Part shown: positions 35,906-47,534 of the stretch, in pieces
Numbering within the stretch: the stretch's first letter is position 1
Layout of the letters: each line of letters opens with the position of its first letter
From: Lucifuga dentata
Taxonomy: Eukaryota; Chordata; Actinopteri; Ophidiiformes; Bythitidae
Direction of reading: 5' to 3'
NCBI GenBank assembly: GCA_014773175.1
Contig: VXCM01001433.1
Coordinates: 83,241 to 147,240, forward strand
DNA: 64,000 nucleotides
Made by a program: the position numbers and the translations under genes
Notes under the pieces: model-generated
The model's input: the letters and a program-made list of their open reading frames with translations, nothing else
Databases searched by the model: none
What the model was told of the DNA's origin: nothing

Positions 35906-37902
35906 GTAAGTAATTTCATCCTCAGTTCCTTATTGGTTTGCTGTGCCTTTCATGCTGGGCTCAGCATAATTTTACCACTGAAAATGGGGGCCATGGCTGC
36001 TGTTGAGTATGAAACAATTACATGAAAAAGAAATAGTCAAAATACCCACAAAACAGGTTCTGACAAATACTTGATCTAAGTATACAAGGAGAGAAAGTGA
36101 GGAGAGCCTGAGTTTTAGGGAAGCCATGCTTTATCATTACACAGCAAGTGCATTTTAAATCTGTCTGCACCTCCAGCGTGCTCATTTCTCTCCCCACCTT
36201 CTTATATGAATGCTCAACGTAGTTTGATTCATAACTCAACCATTTTTTATTACAGGCACATTCCTCTCCAATTTAATGCCAACCCTGTATCTTATTTATT
36301 GAAGAGGTGAAAGCTATATAGGTACAGCATATAAAATGACTTCATGATGGTCCCTTTGCTGACAAGGCTATTGGCACTTGTTTGATGTTATTTGTTTTTT
36401 AAGTGACTGATTTAGTGACACATTCCCTGTGGAGATGCCACTTCATCCAATATCATTTTTTTTTCCATCTTGCCATGAATTGGGATCTTTTAGAGACCTG
36501 CAGCTGCTAAGGTTCTAAAGTGGAATTTAATGTGGATTTACTGCAACTGCTATTTCCCTCTGGTGCTTTCTTTATTTATGAATCATCTAGTGTTCTTCAG
36601 GTATGTTTTACAAATGAGACAAAATGCTGAAAAACCTCATAATCATCTGTGTTCCTAATCCCAACTGTAACCTTAATCCTACTGCCACAACTACAACAAG
36701 AGGCAGGCTGAAAGAAAGGGAGACAAATGTCTGACATGGAATGGTTCTGAAAGAGAGAAAAAAGCTAAACTGCTAATAGGCTGAAAGGCTTTCTGGCAGG
36801 AACTATATAGTGTTTAGATTAAGCCTGTGGTACAATCAATGTTCAAAGACGGAGGAGGTTTTTAGTAATGAAGGTGTCACGAGGAGTCACCAGGAGATAT
36901 AATGATTCCAATGGCCAGCTGCAGACAGACAATGGATAAACATATGATACGGTATTTAGCTGAAGGGAGCTGAGCCAGACTTTGAAAGAGAGTATGATCA
37001 ATCTTCCCACGCTATCAGAGAGAATCCAGGAAAAAAAAACAAACACTGTTAACCTAACCCAACGTGATTTGGCTAGTGAACAAAATCCACCTTTTCTGGT
37101 GACTTGATAAAACATCCACTATTACTTTTGCCAATTTCAGAGCCATCAAGATGGCCTTTTCAGATTTAAAGAGAATACAAAATGGTTTAGTGGAAAATTT
37201 GAAGCCCTTCTGGATTTTCACATTACAAACACAATTAACCGAGTCAGATGATTGGAGACTTGTCTGACTTTGTGTTGTTTAGTCTTGTTTGTTAATAAAC
37301 TAAAATGGCTGCTGATGAGAACCAGCCTGTTGACACTGTGCACATTTGCCTTCTGTTTCCATTACAGAAGCTGACCATTGATCCCAACCGAAGATTAGGT
37401 GGTTTTCAAAGCTGTAGCTCATTTGCTCCTGTCTGAATCAGTGAATGACTCATTACTTTGTTGCATTTACTCTTGGTTAATTTTGTTTCACACAGAAAAA
37501 CTCTTAGCGAATCGAAATGTAGCAACAAAAGTCATGTGAGATGGCTCATGTCTTTCATTGGTCAGACATGTCTGGTGGCAGGAGTGACAAAAGTAAAACA
37601 GGAAGGAGTTAGTGTGCTCTGGGGTAGCTAAAATCACACGGAACTACAACAGAACTGGCATACGTTCCTAGAGGTAGACACAATACCAAGCAAATCTATG
37701 CTCGCAGAAAGCAGAATCTGACTGTGATTTAAGACGACTGGCAGGATTCATAAAACACAGCACCAGTTAAAGTTTAATATGGTCAAACAAACACAGTTTG
37801 GGTTAGCTTGATATGCGTAGCTGCCTCAAAACTAGTTCGGATGATGTTCCCACCACAAATGAACCGCTCCAGAGTTTATGACCACATTAAGAACACTTCC
37901 TC
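35903..37902. other. Non-coding stretch
   Basis: No gene is supportable. A short segment near 37749-37770 (GATTCATAAAACACAGCACC) resembles segments near 10974 and 48191. Confidence 0.5.
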
Positions 37903-37940
37903 AAAAAAAAAAAAAAAAAAANAAAAAAAAAAAAAAAAAA
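37903..37940. repeat. Poly-A tract with N at 37922
   Basis: An A run of about 37 nt split by one N, another homopolymer contig join. Confidence 0.93.
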
Positions 37941-40900
37941 GAGACCAGTTCCTCAGTGAGGTTGTTTTGGCCCACACTTCCTACCTGTCCAGATACATGC
38001 AAGAGGGTAAACATACAAACACACCCTGAGAAAATGTTGTCTCTGCCCTATCAAGGACGAAAAGAGGTCATCAGACGTGCCGTTTCATTATGACAAGCAC
38101 ACAGCAGCGGGCCTCTGGTACATAAACTGTGACAGAATTTTTTAAGCAATAGATCTAGATCCATCAGAACTTGCAGTGCAATCACTTCATGTCCTAGTAG
38201 AATGCAAAATGATTCTAAACAAAGCTTTGAAATTGGATAGCTAACCATCCTGTTGAGCAGTTTAAACATACATTATTTACTGCAAAAATGTTTCCCCAGT
38301 TGTCACTATATTTCCACTGAAAAGAGAAAATGTAATTAATTTTGAGGTTTTCAGTCATTTACATCTTATCAGGCGCAGGGTGGTTTAGAGAAATGTGTGT
38401 TACGTATAAATAAAAATGTATTATTGTAACATTTAGGGCTTGGCCTACAGTAAATGCCACTCATACACAAACCTGTGGTATTTTCCAAACACTATGTAAC
38501 AATTTTTTTTAAATCCCAGAGACTTCCTAAACCTATATGCTGTTTACAAGACAGCATATTGTGTCCTTTCCTTTATCTCCTTATCTTTTTAGATCTCTCC
38601 TTCCATCCTATCTGCCTTCTTTCTCCTCTCAGCTCTGCTCCCAAGGTCAAATGCATTGCCTTCCATTTTTTTCCTCTGTTTTTTATAACAATATTCTTGC
38701 CATCCCCCCCCCANACCCCACAAAGCATGCTCACATTCCTGCCAGTTTCAGATGCAAATTCTATTTAAACCTGTCACCTGCTGCCACATGCACCATGAGA
38801 AGAATCTAGGAAAACAGGCCACCAAGATTATAGCAATTTGCAAAAGGAGCACAAATTCATGTTATGAGATATCAGAGTTGAGACATGGCAAACCAGTTAA
38901 TATATCACTCAAGAGGAAGAGGAGAACTATTGTGTCAGTAATAGACTCCAATCATCATCTGGTTTTATTCAGATTTGAACATATACTTTATACAGTATTA
39001 CCATGATACTTGAGGCTTAATTAAGTCTGAGACAAGCTGTCTGTATTTGTTGGTGCTCCACTGAGAACATTTGACCTCTTGCTCTCAACCTTCTTCTCCT
39101 TTGCTTTTGTATGCCCTTGTTTCATAGTAGCTTATGTTTATTAGAGCTTGCAACCTTGTCAATCAGGATGCAATGTGTGTTCTCCTGTGAGGTACCTGTT
39201 GCCCTCTGCTGTGTTCAACAAGCATCTGAAGTGAGTCACATCGCATCTAATGTGATCTAAAAACACTGACCTCTCAACCACACCATTCGTGTTGTGCAAA
39301 AGGTGAGACACAGCTGCCAGCGTCAAACCATTCAAGCCCCTAGCTTCACTCCCTGTGCGGGTTCATCTCCTCCCATCATCAATGGATACCGGGCCTGAAA
39401 GACATATAGTTACAAACTGCCATGAGAGTATGTAGTAGTAAAACTGAAACACCTAATACATAAGAGTCCATGTAGCACAATAATACTTAAACATGAACAT
39501 GGTTAGCTAAACATTTAGCATTGCTTTGATGCCCTCTTTGGGTCAGTTCTGCATCTTTCTTTCTTTCCCTCTTATTGGGGGAGGAAGGTTGGCTCAGCAG
39601 GTATCCTCTCTACATGACTTGGTAATATCTTTCTAAATGAGCTGGGGGGAGGGGGAGGGGGGGCTGCCTCCCTCTGACTAAGCAGTCTGTCAGACCCAGA
39701 TAACACAGTGGGAGGAACATCAATGCTGTTGATTCCTGCTCCTCTGCTTGACCTTGGCTCCCACTGCATCACTCAACTCACTAAGTAGTTCTTCTTTGCC
39801 CTCACTTGGCAATGGCAGGACCCCAGAACTGAACATTTAGAGGAGACAGAGTTTCCTGACTGAAAAAAGGATTCAGTGGCTGTGTTATAAAAGTGCACTT
39901 GACAACACAACAAACAAAAAAATCCAGAGGAAGAGGAAGAGAATGCAGCAAAGTATCCCAAATGGTTTGTAATGAATTTTAATTGCAACAATAGTGCTAA
40001 AAGTTCACCCTGTGATAATCCATTAAATACACAACTGCCGGCTAGAAGCTACAGAGGTGTTCTGGCTTATGACTGGGGTTATGGCTAAGAAATGAAACAG
40101 ACATTTGTCAAGTGATCAATCTGGCTTTGGCATGACCACCTCAGATCTCCCCTGTCATCACAGACTGCAACAGCAAGTTAAAGATTCTGCTGGGTGTCTG
40201 TGAACTGCATGGAGACCTGCAAGGAACTCTAAGTTAATGTGCTGTCTCATGCTAAGCAGGTGCTTTGGAAGTTGTTATACCCGGGAATCATGGGCCTTCA
40301 CATTAATTAAGTTTTTTAAGCTTGACTGTTTCCCCAGTGCCTGCTAATTAGTCTTAATTATTGCCCTGGCTGATGAAGTTGAGGAGCAGATACAGTGCTT
40401 TACCAGTAATTACACACTCTCTGTAGTTTGTTCTGACTCATCCCTTTCCTGTGCCCCCCCCCCCCCAGTACTGTATGGCTCAACAAGCAGTGTGAAAGAT
40501 ACCCAGCACTAGTAGAAGACAGGATGAATACCCACAATGCCTTGATTAAATAATATTTGCAAACATTCTGCCTTGATGTGGTTCACAAAATAAGGGAAGT
40601 ACAATCAGGGGAGTCATTTGCGAGCTGCTTTTACTCCAACAATACCTGATGTAAACTCCATGCATCTGCTGGGGGTCAAAGGAAATTCTAGAAGCTCTGT
40701 GAAAGTACTAGTTTAAAAGGATTAGAAACCAACATCATAGTTAATGAGAAACCAAATACTTTCTGTCTATGTTGCTGTAAGATACACCATGAAGTGAGCA
40801 AACATTTGGTCAAGCACCTATGTTTTACAGTCTGTGGGAGCTGCCAAATCAGAGTAGAGTGGGCTATTCAGGAGGGGTACTTAAAGAGACAGAGCATAAA

Positions 40901-41199
40901 ACTGCCCGTTTTCACTCAGTATGCACAGTGGTGCGGCAGTATGGGAAGACAGAAGTGGATCGATGTGTCTTTGCATGTTAAAGCACTGCAAAAGATTTCA
41001 AAATAAATCCCTGAATCAAAACAAAACATGGAAATCTGTATAACATGTGCCCATTAAAGAAAATCATGAAATGCAAATTTAGCTACCACATACCACAGAC
41101 TGTGCATGCTAAATGTAAATATGTTTGTATTTAATCATCATAAACATAAAAATTTTAGCCTGATTGTATCTCTGTTTATAAGTAAATCTACCTTCTTAC
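37941..41199. other. Non-coding stretch with C-runs
   Basis: No gene is supportable. It holds an N at 38714 within a C-run, a 13-nt C-run (40454-40466) and a possible conserved AT-rich block at 40250-40440. Frames at 38454-38809 (+) and 39572-39991 (-) lack domains. Confidence 0.5.
40250..40440. other. Possible conserved non-coding element (speculative)
   Basis: Repeat-free sequence with several homeodomain-type TAATTA/TTAATT cores (CATTAATTAAG, GCTAATTAGTCTTAATTATT, GTAATTACAC) mixed with moderately GC-rich text. This composition is typical of vertebrate developmental enhancers, but the call is inference only. Confidence 0.22.
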
Positions 41200-41381
41200 G
41201 ATGAATGAATGAATGAATATATTTTTATTAAGGTGTCATACACACTCGTGCCCAGCCCACATGGGCTTACAAGACACCATTACACACATGCCAGATACTT
41301 CCATATAAACGTATACAAACATATACAATGGCACCACAACTCAAAGAAAAATTACAAACAAAAATTTTGCACATACTATAA

Positions 41382-41796
41382 TCACTGAACATATAACCCA
41401 TCCTGCCTTTTCTTCCAGGCTTTTGAAACAAAATTAATTAACTTAAAAACCCCCAAACTAAACAGCCATTCCAATTTCTGAAAATCTGTCCACCAAAAAC
41501 TCTCCGGCTCTTTAACAAACATTTCATCAAACATTAACCCTCTCAAATCATCATAGTAAGTACAGTACAAAAGAAAATGCATCTCATCCCCAATCTCTCC
41601 CAACCCACAAATCACACAGTCTATTTTCCTCCTGTATATTTCTAAATCTACCGATTTCCACATTCAGAGGAAGGATGCCTGTTCGCAACTGAGCAATTAA
41701 TGATCTTTGGCTTCTTGATACATGTGATGTGACATAGACTTCAGGGCCATATTTTTGCTTAATTTGAATATAAGTTTGCAGTTTTGGTTTTAACAT
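41382..41796 (-). pseudogene. LINE C-terminal domain with CxxC-HxxxxC motif
   Basis: The upper fragment has SRSQRSLIAQLRTGILPL and the lower has CVICGLGEIGDEMHFLLYC, a Cys-x2-Cys-x9-His-x4-Cys array that could bind zinc. Such Cys/His motifs are common at LINE C-termini. A one-base shift near 41610-41620 separates the two fragments. The natural stop is at 41382-41384, followed by the 3' UTR. Confidence 0.82.
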
Positions 41797-42250
41797 AATA
41801 TCTCTATCCCATTTTTTTTTTCAAAACCAGAGGAGAGCTTGCTTTTAATTACATTAATTTTACATCGTAGATTATTTCTGTGAATATACTGAAGACCAGC
41901 TTCTTCAAAAATGGCAGAGATTTCTTTGTCCCATGGAGAGTTGTGTAGTTTACTCCAAATGAAGACCTTCTTATTTATCCTGTCTTCAGCCATGTCAGAT
42001 AAACAATTCCATAACCAAATCATTTCACATTTCCATTGTACTGACCCAGGAACCCAACCCATGTCTCCCTGAACAGCCAAAACAGGATCAAACCTGTGAA
42101 CACCCAAAAAAACATCGTATAGCTCTGTTTTGTATAGAGTCTGCAGTCTTACATTTTTTAAATCCCCATATTCCTGCAGCACAGTTCAATATAGGAGCGA
42201 CACAGGTCATAAAGATGGGAATAAGTTGTATAACCAAGCTCCTTGTATAT
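41790..42250 (-). pseudogene. LINE post-RT region (broken)
   Basis: Three frames are needed to read through. One gives LGYTTYSHLYDLC; the next gives VAPILNCAAGIWGF, then KTADSIQNRAIRCFF; the last continues from LGVHRFDPVLAVQGDMGW. These are recognisable as the segment following the RT thumb in this type of element. The shifts fall near 42203 and in a 7-nt A run (42106-42112 on +). A further shift occurs in an A10/T10 run near 41811-41820. Confidence 0.75.
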
Positions 42251-42383
42251 TTTTTATCTTATTCACAACAGATCCTAAAGCTCTCCCAGCTGAGTCAGCT
42301 AAGACCCTGACTCCAGNTTTTTATCTTATTCACAACAGATCCTAAAGCTCTCCCAGCTGAGTCAGCTAAGACCCTGACTCCAG
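42251..42383. repeat. Exact 66-bp direct duplication around an N (assembly artefact)
   Basis: 42251-42316 equals 42318-42383 with N at 42317. It falls in the RT segment and shifts the reading frame. One copy is probably real. Confidence 0.93.
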
Positions 42384-42903
42384 CTTCAAAAGTCATAAAT
42401 TCATCATCAAAAATAAAAACTAAATATTTATATTCTTTAACATATTCTAATTTTACAGGACCGTAAAACAGACTTTTCTTACTCTGTGGGACACCTTTTT
42501 TCCTGAACTGAATTATTTGTGTTTTACTCTGATTTACAGATAACCTCCATTTGTAACACCAAGTATTTAACAAATTTAACATGTTTTGTAGTTCATCTTC
42601 AGACTCAGCCAGTAAGACTATATCATCAGCATACAGTAGAATACCCAAGGTTATATCATCTAATCGTATACCTAAGTTTGCTTCTTTAATTTGTAAAGCC
42701 AAATCATTAACATAAATTGTACAAAGGGTAGGAGACAGAACATCACCTTGTTTAACTCCAAAAGGAGTACAGAACCAATCAGTGTACATATTATTTATAT
42801 TAATACAAGCAACTGGGCAGTTATAAAATGCTTTAAGTGCTTTATAGAATCTACCATCCACCCCTGCTTTTATGAGTTTAAAGACAAGTCTCTCTGAACC
42901 CAA
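42295..42903 (-). pseudogene. LINE reverse transcriptase core (YADD) segment
   Basis: Carries GVKQGDVLSPTLCTIYVNDL (motif B), LLYADDIVLLAES (motif C, catalytic Asp pair, codons at 42622-42633) and LNTWCYKWRLSVNQSKTQII (thumb-side motifs D/E), in the right order for a group II-like LINE RT copying RNA into DNA at the nicked target. The frame then runs into the exact 66-bp duplication around N at 42317. 66+1 bases shifts the frame, so the apparent C-terminus here is an assembly artefact. Confidence 0.93.
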
Positions 42904-43535
42904 TCAAAGGCCTTTTGAAAATCAACAAAGCAAACAAAAGTTGATTTACCTTCTTCAATTCTTCTCCGTACAATAGTTGATAATGAATGTATATGATCAA
43001 TGCAAGCTCGATTTTTTCTAAATCCATTCTGTTCATCAACCAGGTATTCTACAGTTTCCAGATAAAGAGTTAGCCGAGCATTCAGAATACTAGAATATAA
43101 TTTATTCTTCAATATTAATCATACCGAAGGAATTAAACTGTATTCAAAACAAGCTTTAAACAGACAGAAGAGAACCTTTAGAAGCAATGGTGTTTTCAGA
43201 ACTTCATTTGGGATACCCTCAATCCCAGAAGCTTTCTTCAACTTTGCTCTATCTATAGCACTTTGTACTTCATCCAAGGTAATATCCTGATTCAGAAGCA
43301 TGTTTGAATAATACCCATCTTGATTCATACTTCTCTCCAATTCAGATTTTGAGTCACATACTTCCTTAAAAAATATATCATCAAAAATAGATGGAATACA
43401 ATTACCTGAGAATAAATCTGAAAAATCCTTCTCCCATTTTTTAAGTACAATTTCTTTCCTATTTTCAACATCCCCATTAGCCAATACAACTTCCACTGGT
43501 ATTTTCTGTAGTCTCCTAGGGTCCAATTTATTTAT
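42870..43535 (-). pseudogene. LINE reverse transcriptase, N-terminal half with internal deletion
   Basis: Contains KASGIEGIPNEVLK (the early RT block), then a TGA at 43119-43121 right after SLIPSV, then in the same frame KNKLYSSILN, NGFRKNRACIDHI (QxGFRxxR-like block) and VCFVDFQKAFDWV (motif A, first catalytic Asp). Related elements normally have roughly 30 residues between the IPSVW-like and KLYS-like blocks, including an NYRGI-type motif. Here they are missing, so an in-frame internal deletion is inferred. A one-base shift near 42890-42897 separates this segment from the next. Confidence 0.85.
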
Positions 43536-44006
43536 TTATTTCCAAAATTGTTGCGGGTTGTTAGTTTTTAACTGGTCCAACTGTAACGCTTGTCCTCTCA
43601 TAAACTGTCTTTTATAAAATTGTAGATTTTTATCAAAGATAAATTGTGATTGCCTATATTTATCTTTAAGTTGTTGTCTGTTTAAAGGAATCTTACACTT
43701 TAAAAATTCCCTCTCTGCCTTTTTCCTATCATTCCACAGTCTTTTAAGGTGGGAATTCCAGTATGGCCTAGCCTTTTTCTGATATGTCAATTTTTGATTC
43801 CCTAGATTAGGTTTTATTGATTCACACTTCTCCATTTCTCTAAGTAATTTATTGCAAAATTGCTCATACCACCTATCAATATCATGCTGTGTTTTCTTAC
43901 ATAATTCAAGTTGATCAATCAGTTCCAACAATGCAAGACGACACATATTAGAAGAAAGAAAATTCTTTGGTAAAATTCTAAATCTTTTAACTTTTATACC
44001 CCCCAT
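43536..44006 (-). pseudogene. LINE linker between endonuclease and reverse transcriptase
   Basis: A basic, Lys/Arg/Gln-rich segment of 156 residues with KKARPYWN and later NNPQQFWK, typical of the linker that precedes the RT domain in these elements. Its frame is also open upstream of the Met, to about the G-run at 44040. It ends at an in-frame TAA (43536-43538) directly after FWK; the same frame resumes as INKLDPRR, so this is a simple nonsense change. Confidence 0.78.
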
Positions 44007-44011
44007 GGCAG

Positions 44012-44401
44012 CTAGTGTATTCTCCTCTTCAATTCTAGAACCCCCACCTTAAATTTTAATACCAATAAAGAATGATCAGGCAACCTACATCCTTCCCCAA
44101 TGAGCTCAANCACCTTAAATTTTAATACCAATAAAGAATGATCAGGCAACCTACATCCTTCCCCAATGAGCTCAAGACATACAGAACCAATACTGTCCAT
44201 GAGGTCTGTTGAGGTAACCACCTTAAAATCATCACAGCAGTCCAAACAATCATGAGGTGTTATTATATAGTCTACCACAGCTTTTCCTCTTGATGATATT
44301 GATGTAAAATTATCTTTACCATTATCTTTACCTTTACTGTAAATATGTGCTAATTGTATTACAGATGTATTCAAAACAATGTTTGCACATATGTAATGAG
44401 T
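44012..44401 (-). pseudogene. LINE endonuclease domain, C-terminal part (broken)
   Basis: The frame is open from about 44401 and contains a block like SRGKAVVDYIITPHDCL, then an IPDHS-like CRLPDHSLLVLKF. These correspond to the late SxxDY and SDH motifs of apurinic-type (EEP) endonucleases that nick target DNA for LINE integration. The earlier catalytic Asn/Glu motifs are missing through 5' truncation. The C-terminal motif appears twice in frame (22 codons, ELIGEGCRL...FKV) because of the duplicated sequence around the N at 44110, so it is artefactual. The frame ends at TAG next to a G5 run near 44036-44042, and a one-base shift there restores continuity into the next fragment. Confidence 0.8.
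44045..44175. repeat. Exact 65-bp direct duplication around an N (assembly artefact)
   Basis: 44045-44109 equals 44111-44175 with N at 44110. Inside the LINE endonuclease frame it adds 66 nt, so the duplicated protein text stays in frame and could be mistaken for a domain repeat. Confidence 0.93.
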
Positions 44402-44639
44402 TTAAGAGGAGATTCTTGTTTCTAAAATAATTATCCACAAACTAAATGAGACTATATAATTTAAACTAGATTTGTATTTCCTGAAGAAAATGCATGTGAT
44501 TGCAGTGCTGAGCAGCGTGATTGTATTACAGATTTTTAAGCATTTGTTATTTTGAGCTGCTTTAGTGTTTTGCCATAATAGAAGCCATAATAACTCATTA
44601 AATGTACAGGTCAACAAAATAAAGTTATGTGTAGTTGAT

Positions 44640-45790
44640 CAATATGCAGTATTGAGCATGTTGAAAGTTTGCATGGTGTGCAATATATAAAATCAAGTTT
44701 AGTTGATTGGGAAAATTTTTGCATTATATAATTCATAAGGACTCATAAACAATACATTATCATAATGAGCTTTACCATAAAGTCTACATCATTAGCTTGT
44801 ACATACTTGATTGATGTTCATTTAGTAAGCATTTAGCATTTTTAATGAAGTTTCTGCTGTTAAAAAGCACCTACAAAAATACATTACAATCAACTGGGCC
44901 ATTAGAAAGTAATGCAAAATATAATTCATAATAATTCATAAACTGTACATGTCTTGTTTTCTAAGTAGTGGATGAGATGATAAACATGTCTGCGAAGTTT
45001 GGTTGTTGTATGCTGAATGGTCTCTCAGGTTCTTAAAACAAAAACTCCGCGGGTTTTTGGCCATTATTCAAAATGGTGGAAATGGGCGTGGTCTTTATGG
45101 ATGGATGTATGAAGATCCAAGAAATCCAGGGAAAAAAGAATGTTGAGTGTATCTGTTACGGGTCCAAAGTTATAGGCCAAAATGTATAAGTGGTTGTTAT
45201 AGCGCCACCATCAGGCTGACCAGTGTAATTTTTTGTTTTCTTAGTAGTGGATGAGATGATGAACATGTTTGCTAAGTTTGGCTGCTGTATGTTGTATTTA
45301 GCAGTTTTAATGGACTTTCTACTGTACACAGCATGTAAGGTATAAAATACATTACAGTGCCCATTAGAAAATAATGTAATATATAATTCATAATAATTCA
45401 TAAATGGTAAATTTTATCATAATGAGATTTGACACAGTCAATTAGAGTGCAATAATGAGCACATAGCAATTTAAACAGAGTTTCTACTGTACATAGTATC
45501 TCGGTTATAAAATACATTACAGTGAATAGGGCCATTAGAAAATAATGCAATATATAATTCATAATAATTCATAAATGGTAAATGTCATCATAATGAGATT
45601 TAACACAGTCAATTAGAGTGTAATAATGAGCACATATGAATTAAAATGGAGTTTCTACTGTACATATTATCTCAGTTATAAAATGCATTACTGTCAGTTG
45701 CATGCAACACACAATCATTAACATTTATGATTCATAAAATTCATAAATGATATACACTTTCTTCAACATGGACCCATTAGTACATTTAAT
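44640..45790. repeat. AT-rich array of ~171-bp imperfect units with an embedded repeat
   Basis: A unit built from CCATTAGAAAATAATG, ATATATAATTCATAATAATT, CATAAATGGTAAAT, CATAATGAGATTT, ACACAGTCAATTAGAGTG, TTTCTACTGTACATA and TATAAAATACATTACAG recurs. CCATTAG starts lie at 44899, 45361 and 45532, and TTTCT(A/G)CTGT starts at 44851, 45317, 45481 and 45652. The clean units are 171 bp apart. Between the first and second units a different sequence intervenes; within it, TAGTGGATGAGATGAT is itself duplicated about 279 bp apart (around 44966 and 45247). No coding content. Confidence 0.82.
45030..45235 (+). repeat. Interspersed repeat fragment inside the AT-rich array
   Basis: GGGCGTGGTCTTTATGG, GGGTCCAAAGTTATAGGCC and TTGTTATAGCGCCACCATCA are unlike the AT-rich units around them and resemble the fish repeat at 22.7-23.3 kb. 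It looks like an insertion that split one array unit. Family name not assigned. Confidence 0.45.
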
Positions 45791-47503
45791 CAGTGACCAA
45801 TATGATGCATTTTAGAAGCTGAATGAAGTTTTTAACTTTTGTAATTTTTGAGATATAAACGCAAGGTTGTCTATGAGATTTACAAAATTATTAATAATTC
45901 AGAAATTATAGCAGATATCAATAACAAAAGAGATAGCCACACTTCTACAAAGGATTCCGCATGGATTGACATATGACTTGCCTTGATATGTTAAAGGATG
46001 TGGGAGGAGATATAGGACAAACATTTTTAAAAAGCAGTTGTTTTGCAATTTAATTATGTAAAATGATGTAGATTTTATGAAAAAGCATAATGCGGCATAA
46101 AATTACATACACATTGATGTATGATCAGTATGTGTAGCATGAACAGTATTTGCGGTATGGATGAGCAAAAAAAACATTGGAATAATAATAATATGCAAGA
46201 CAACATGAATGTGATTCAACCTGAATGCAGTGTCATCAATGCAATCACATTAATGACAGGCAATAAATTAGAATTAATACCCTGAGTGCTGACTACAGTT
46301 GCAAAATCCAAAAATACAAGAGAGAAGCAAATTGGTAAATTTGAGTAATCCAGTTAATTCTATTTACTACAGAGTGGTACAATAATATGATTTGACTCAG
46401 TTTTTCATCTTAAAAGCAACCTGCTCAACCATACTTCCAGCACAGAGAGGATAAGTGCTATGAACTGCTCTCTAAGCCCTGTATCAAAGGCATTAATGTC
46501 AGGCTACAGATCTCTGGATGCCGCCTAACCACTTACACTTGTCATTGCTAAATCAGGAAGGCTTTTTATTGGCAGCTACTGACAGAAGAAGCCAACATCT
46601 GAAATGTGTTTGAAGCCAAGGGAATAGGTAAATCATCCCATGCATGTATGCAAGCTGGGTGTTCCTTGTCAGCATATTCAACCTTCATAGTGCCAGAAAG
46701 ACAGCACTTACCAACACTGGGAAGCCACAGTCACAATGGCAGATAAAGGTATTTTTTCAGAGTAAAACAACTGCAGTGAGCATGCACAGCACAGTAGCAC
46801 CTCTCTGGAGCTTTGAGGAGAACTACAAACAAGCAAACCTTCTTCACCTGACCTATTGTGTTTACCCTACTGCAGCTGAATTGTGCACAGAGCCCAGAAA
46901 GTGAAAGAGAGAGACAGACAGAGAGAATGAAGGGTTGAGAGCACCATGATTGTAGGTTGAAAGTTCAGTGTTCACTTAAGAATCACAGCAGAGGAACCAG
47001 CACCCTGCAGTTTATATTTCCTATGGTGAGTTGCCATTTGCACTCAAATTTTATATTGGATTTTCTTCAGTACCATTGGGAGCAGTTAAGTGGGTGGGTT
47101 GTTTGCTACAGAAGAAACCCTTCTGACAGTTGTTTCGATGAGCACAACAGAATTTACATTGAAAGGGCACAGGGGCAGGGCAAAGTGCAGGGACATGGCA
47201 ACAAATTGAGCTAGTGTCTTGTTTTGTCTCCTCTAACACTTAATGTGAGCCTGCTGTTGGTGTGTTTGTGTGTATCAGACCTATTTCCTAATGGTAACCT
47301 TTGTGTGTGTATGTGTGTGTGTGTATTCACACAGACACATTATTTCAACAATTACTGTTTATTGTATGCTACTGTATATTGTGAAAGGGTGCACAAAGAC
47401 GCTTTTGATCCAGGCTCTAATTCCCAAGTCTTTTTTTCTCCCACTCAACGTTCTCCACCTCGGGTCATTACATTTTAACACTCCACTGAAGCTGCAAATT
47501 ACA

Positions 47504-47509
<6 letters not shown>
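45791..47509. other. Non-coding stretch
   Basis: No gene is supportable. AT-rich up to about 46.3 kb, then unique. A short GT-rich run sits at about 47302-47325. Frames at 46644-47214 (+) have no domain. Confidence 0.5.

Positions 47510-47534
<25 letters not shown>
47510..47534. repeat. Poly-T tract
   Basis: 25 consecutive T residues. Opposite-strand frames across it give poly-Lys and are not genes. Confidence 0.94.

Larger units (their letters stand above)
41200..44401 (-). mobile_element. 5'-truncated APE-type non-LTR retrotransposon (LINE)
   Basis: On the minus strand, fragments of one long ORF2-like reading frame run from about 44401 down to a stop at 41382. They comprise an endonuclease C-terminus, a linker, a reverse transcriptase and a C-terminal CxxC...HxxxxC segment. 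About 180 bp of 3' UTR follow, ending in AATAAAAATAT and a short (ATTC)n tail at 41201-41218, as is usual for 3' ends of some LINE clades. The N-terminal endonuclease is absent, consistent with 5' truncation. The frame is broken by stops, indels and an internal deletion, and two contig-join duplications lie inside it. The clade cannot be fixed by eye; it is not a complete element and cannot be active as written. Confidence 0.9.

Noticed and set aside
44045..44175. In-frame 22-residue tandem repeat in the endonuclease
   Set aside because: The two DNA copies are identical and separated by N, the same signature as the other contig joins, so it is an assembly artefact.
45361..45700. Centromeric alpha satellite
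   Set aside because: The 171-bp spacing is suggestive, but only a few imperfect units exist, the sequence is unlike what would be expected, and the organism appears to be a fish.
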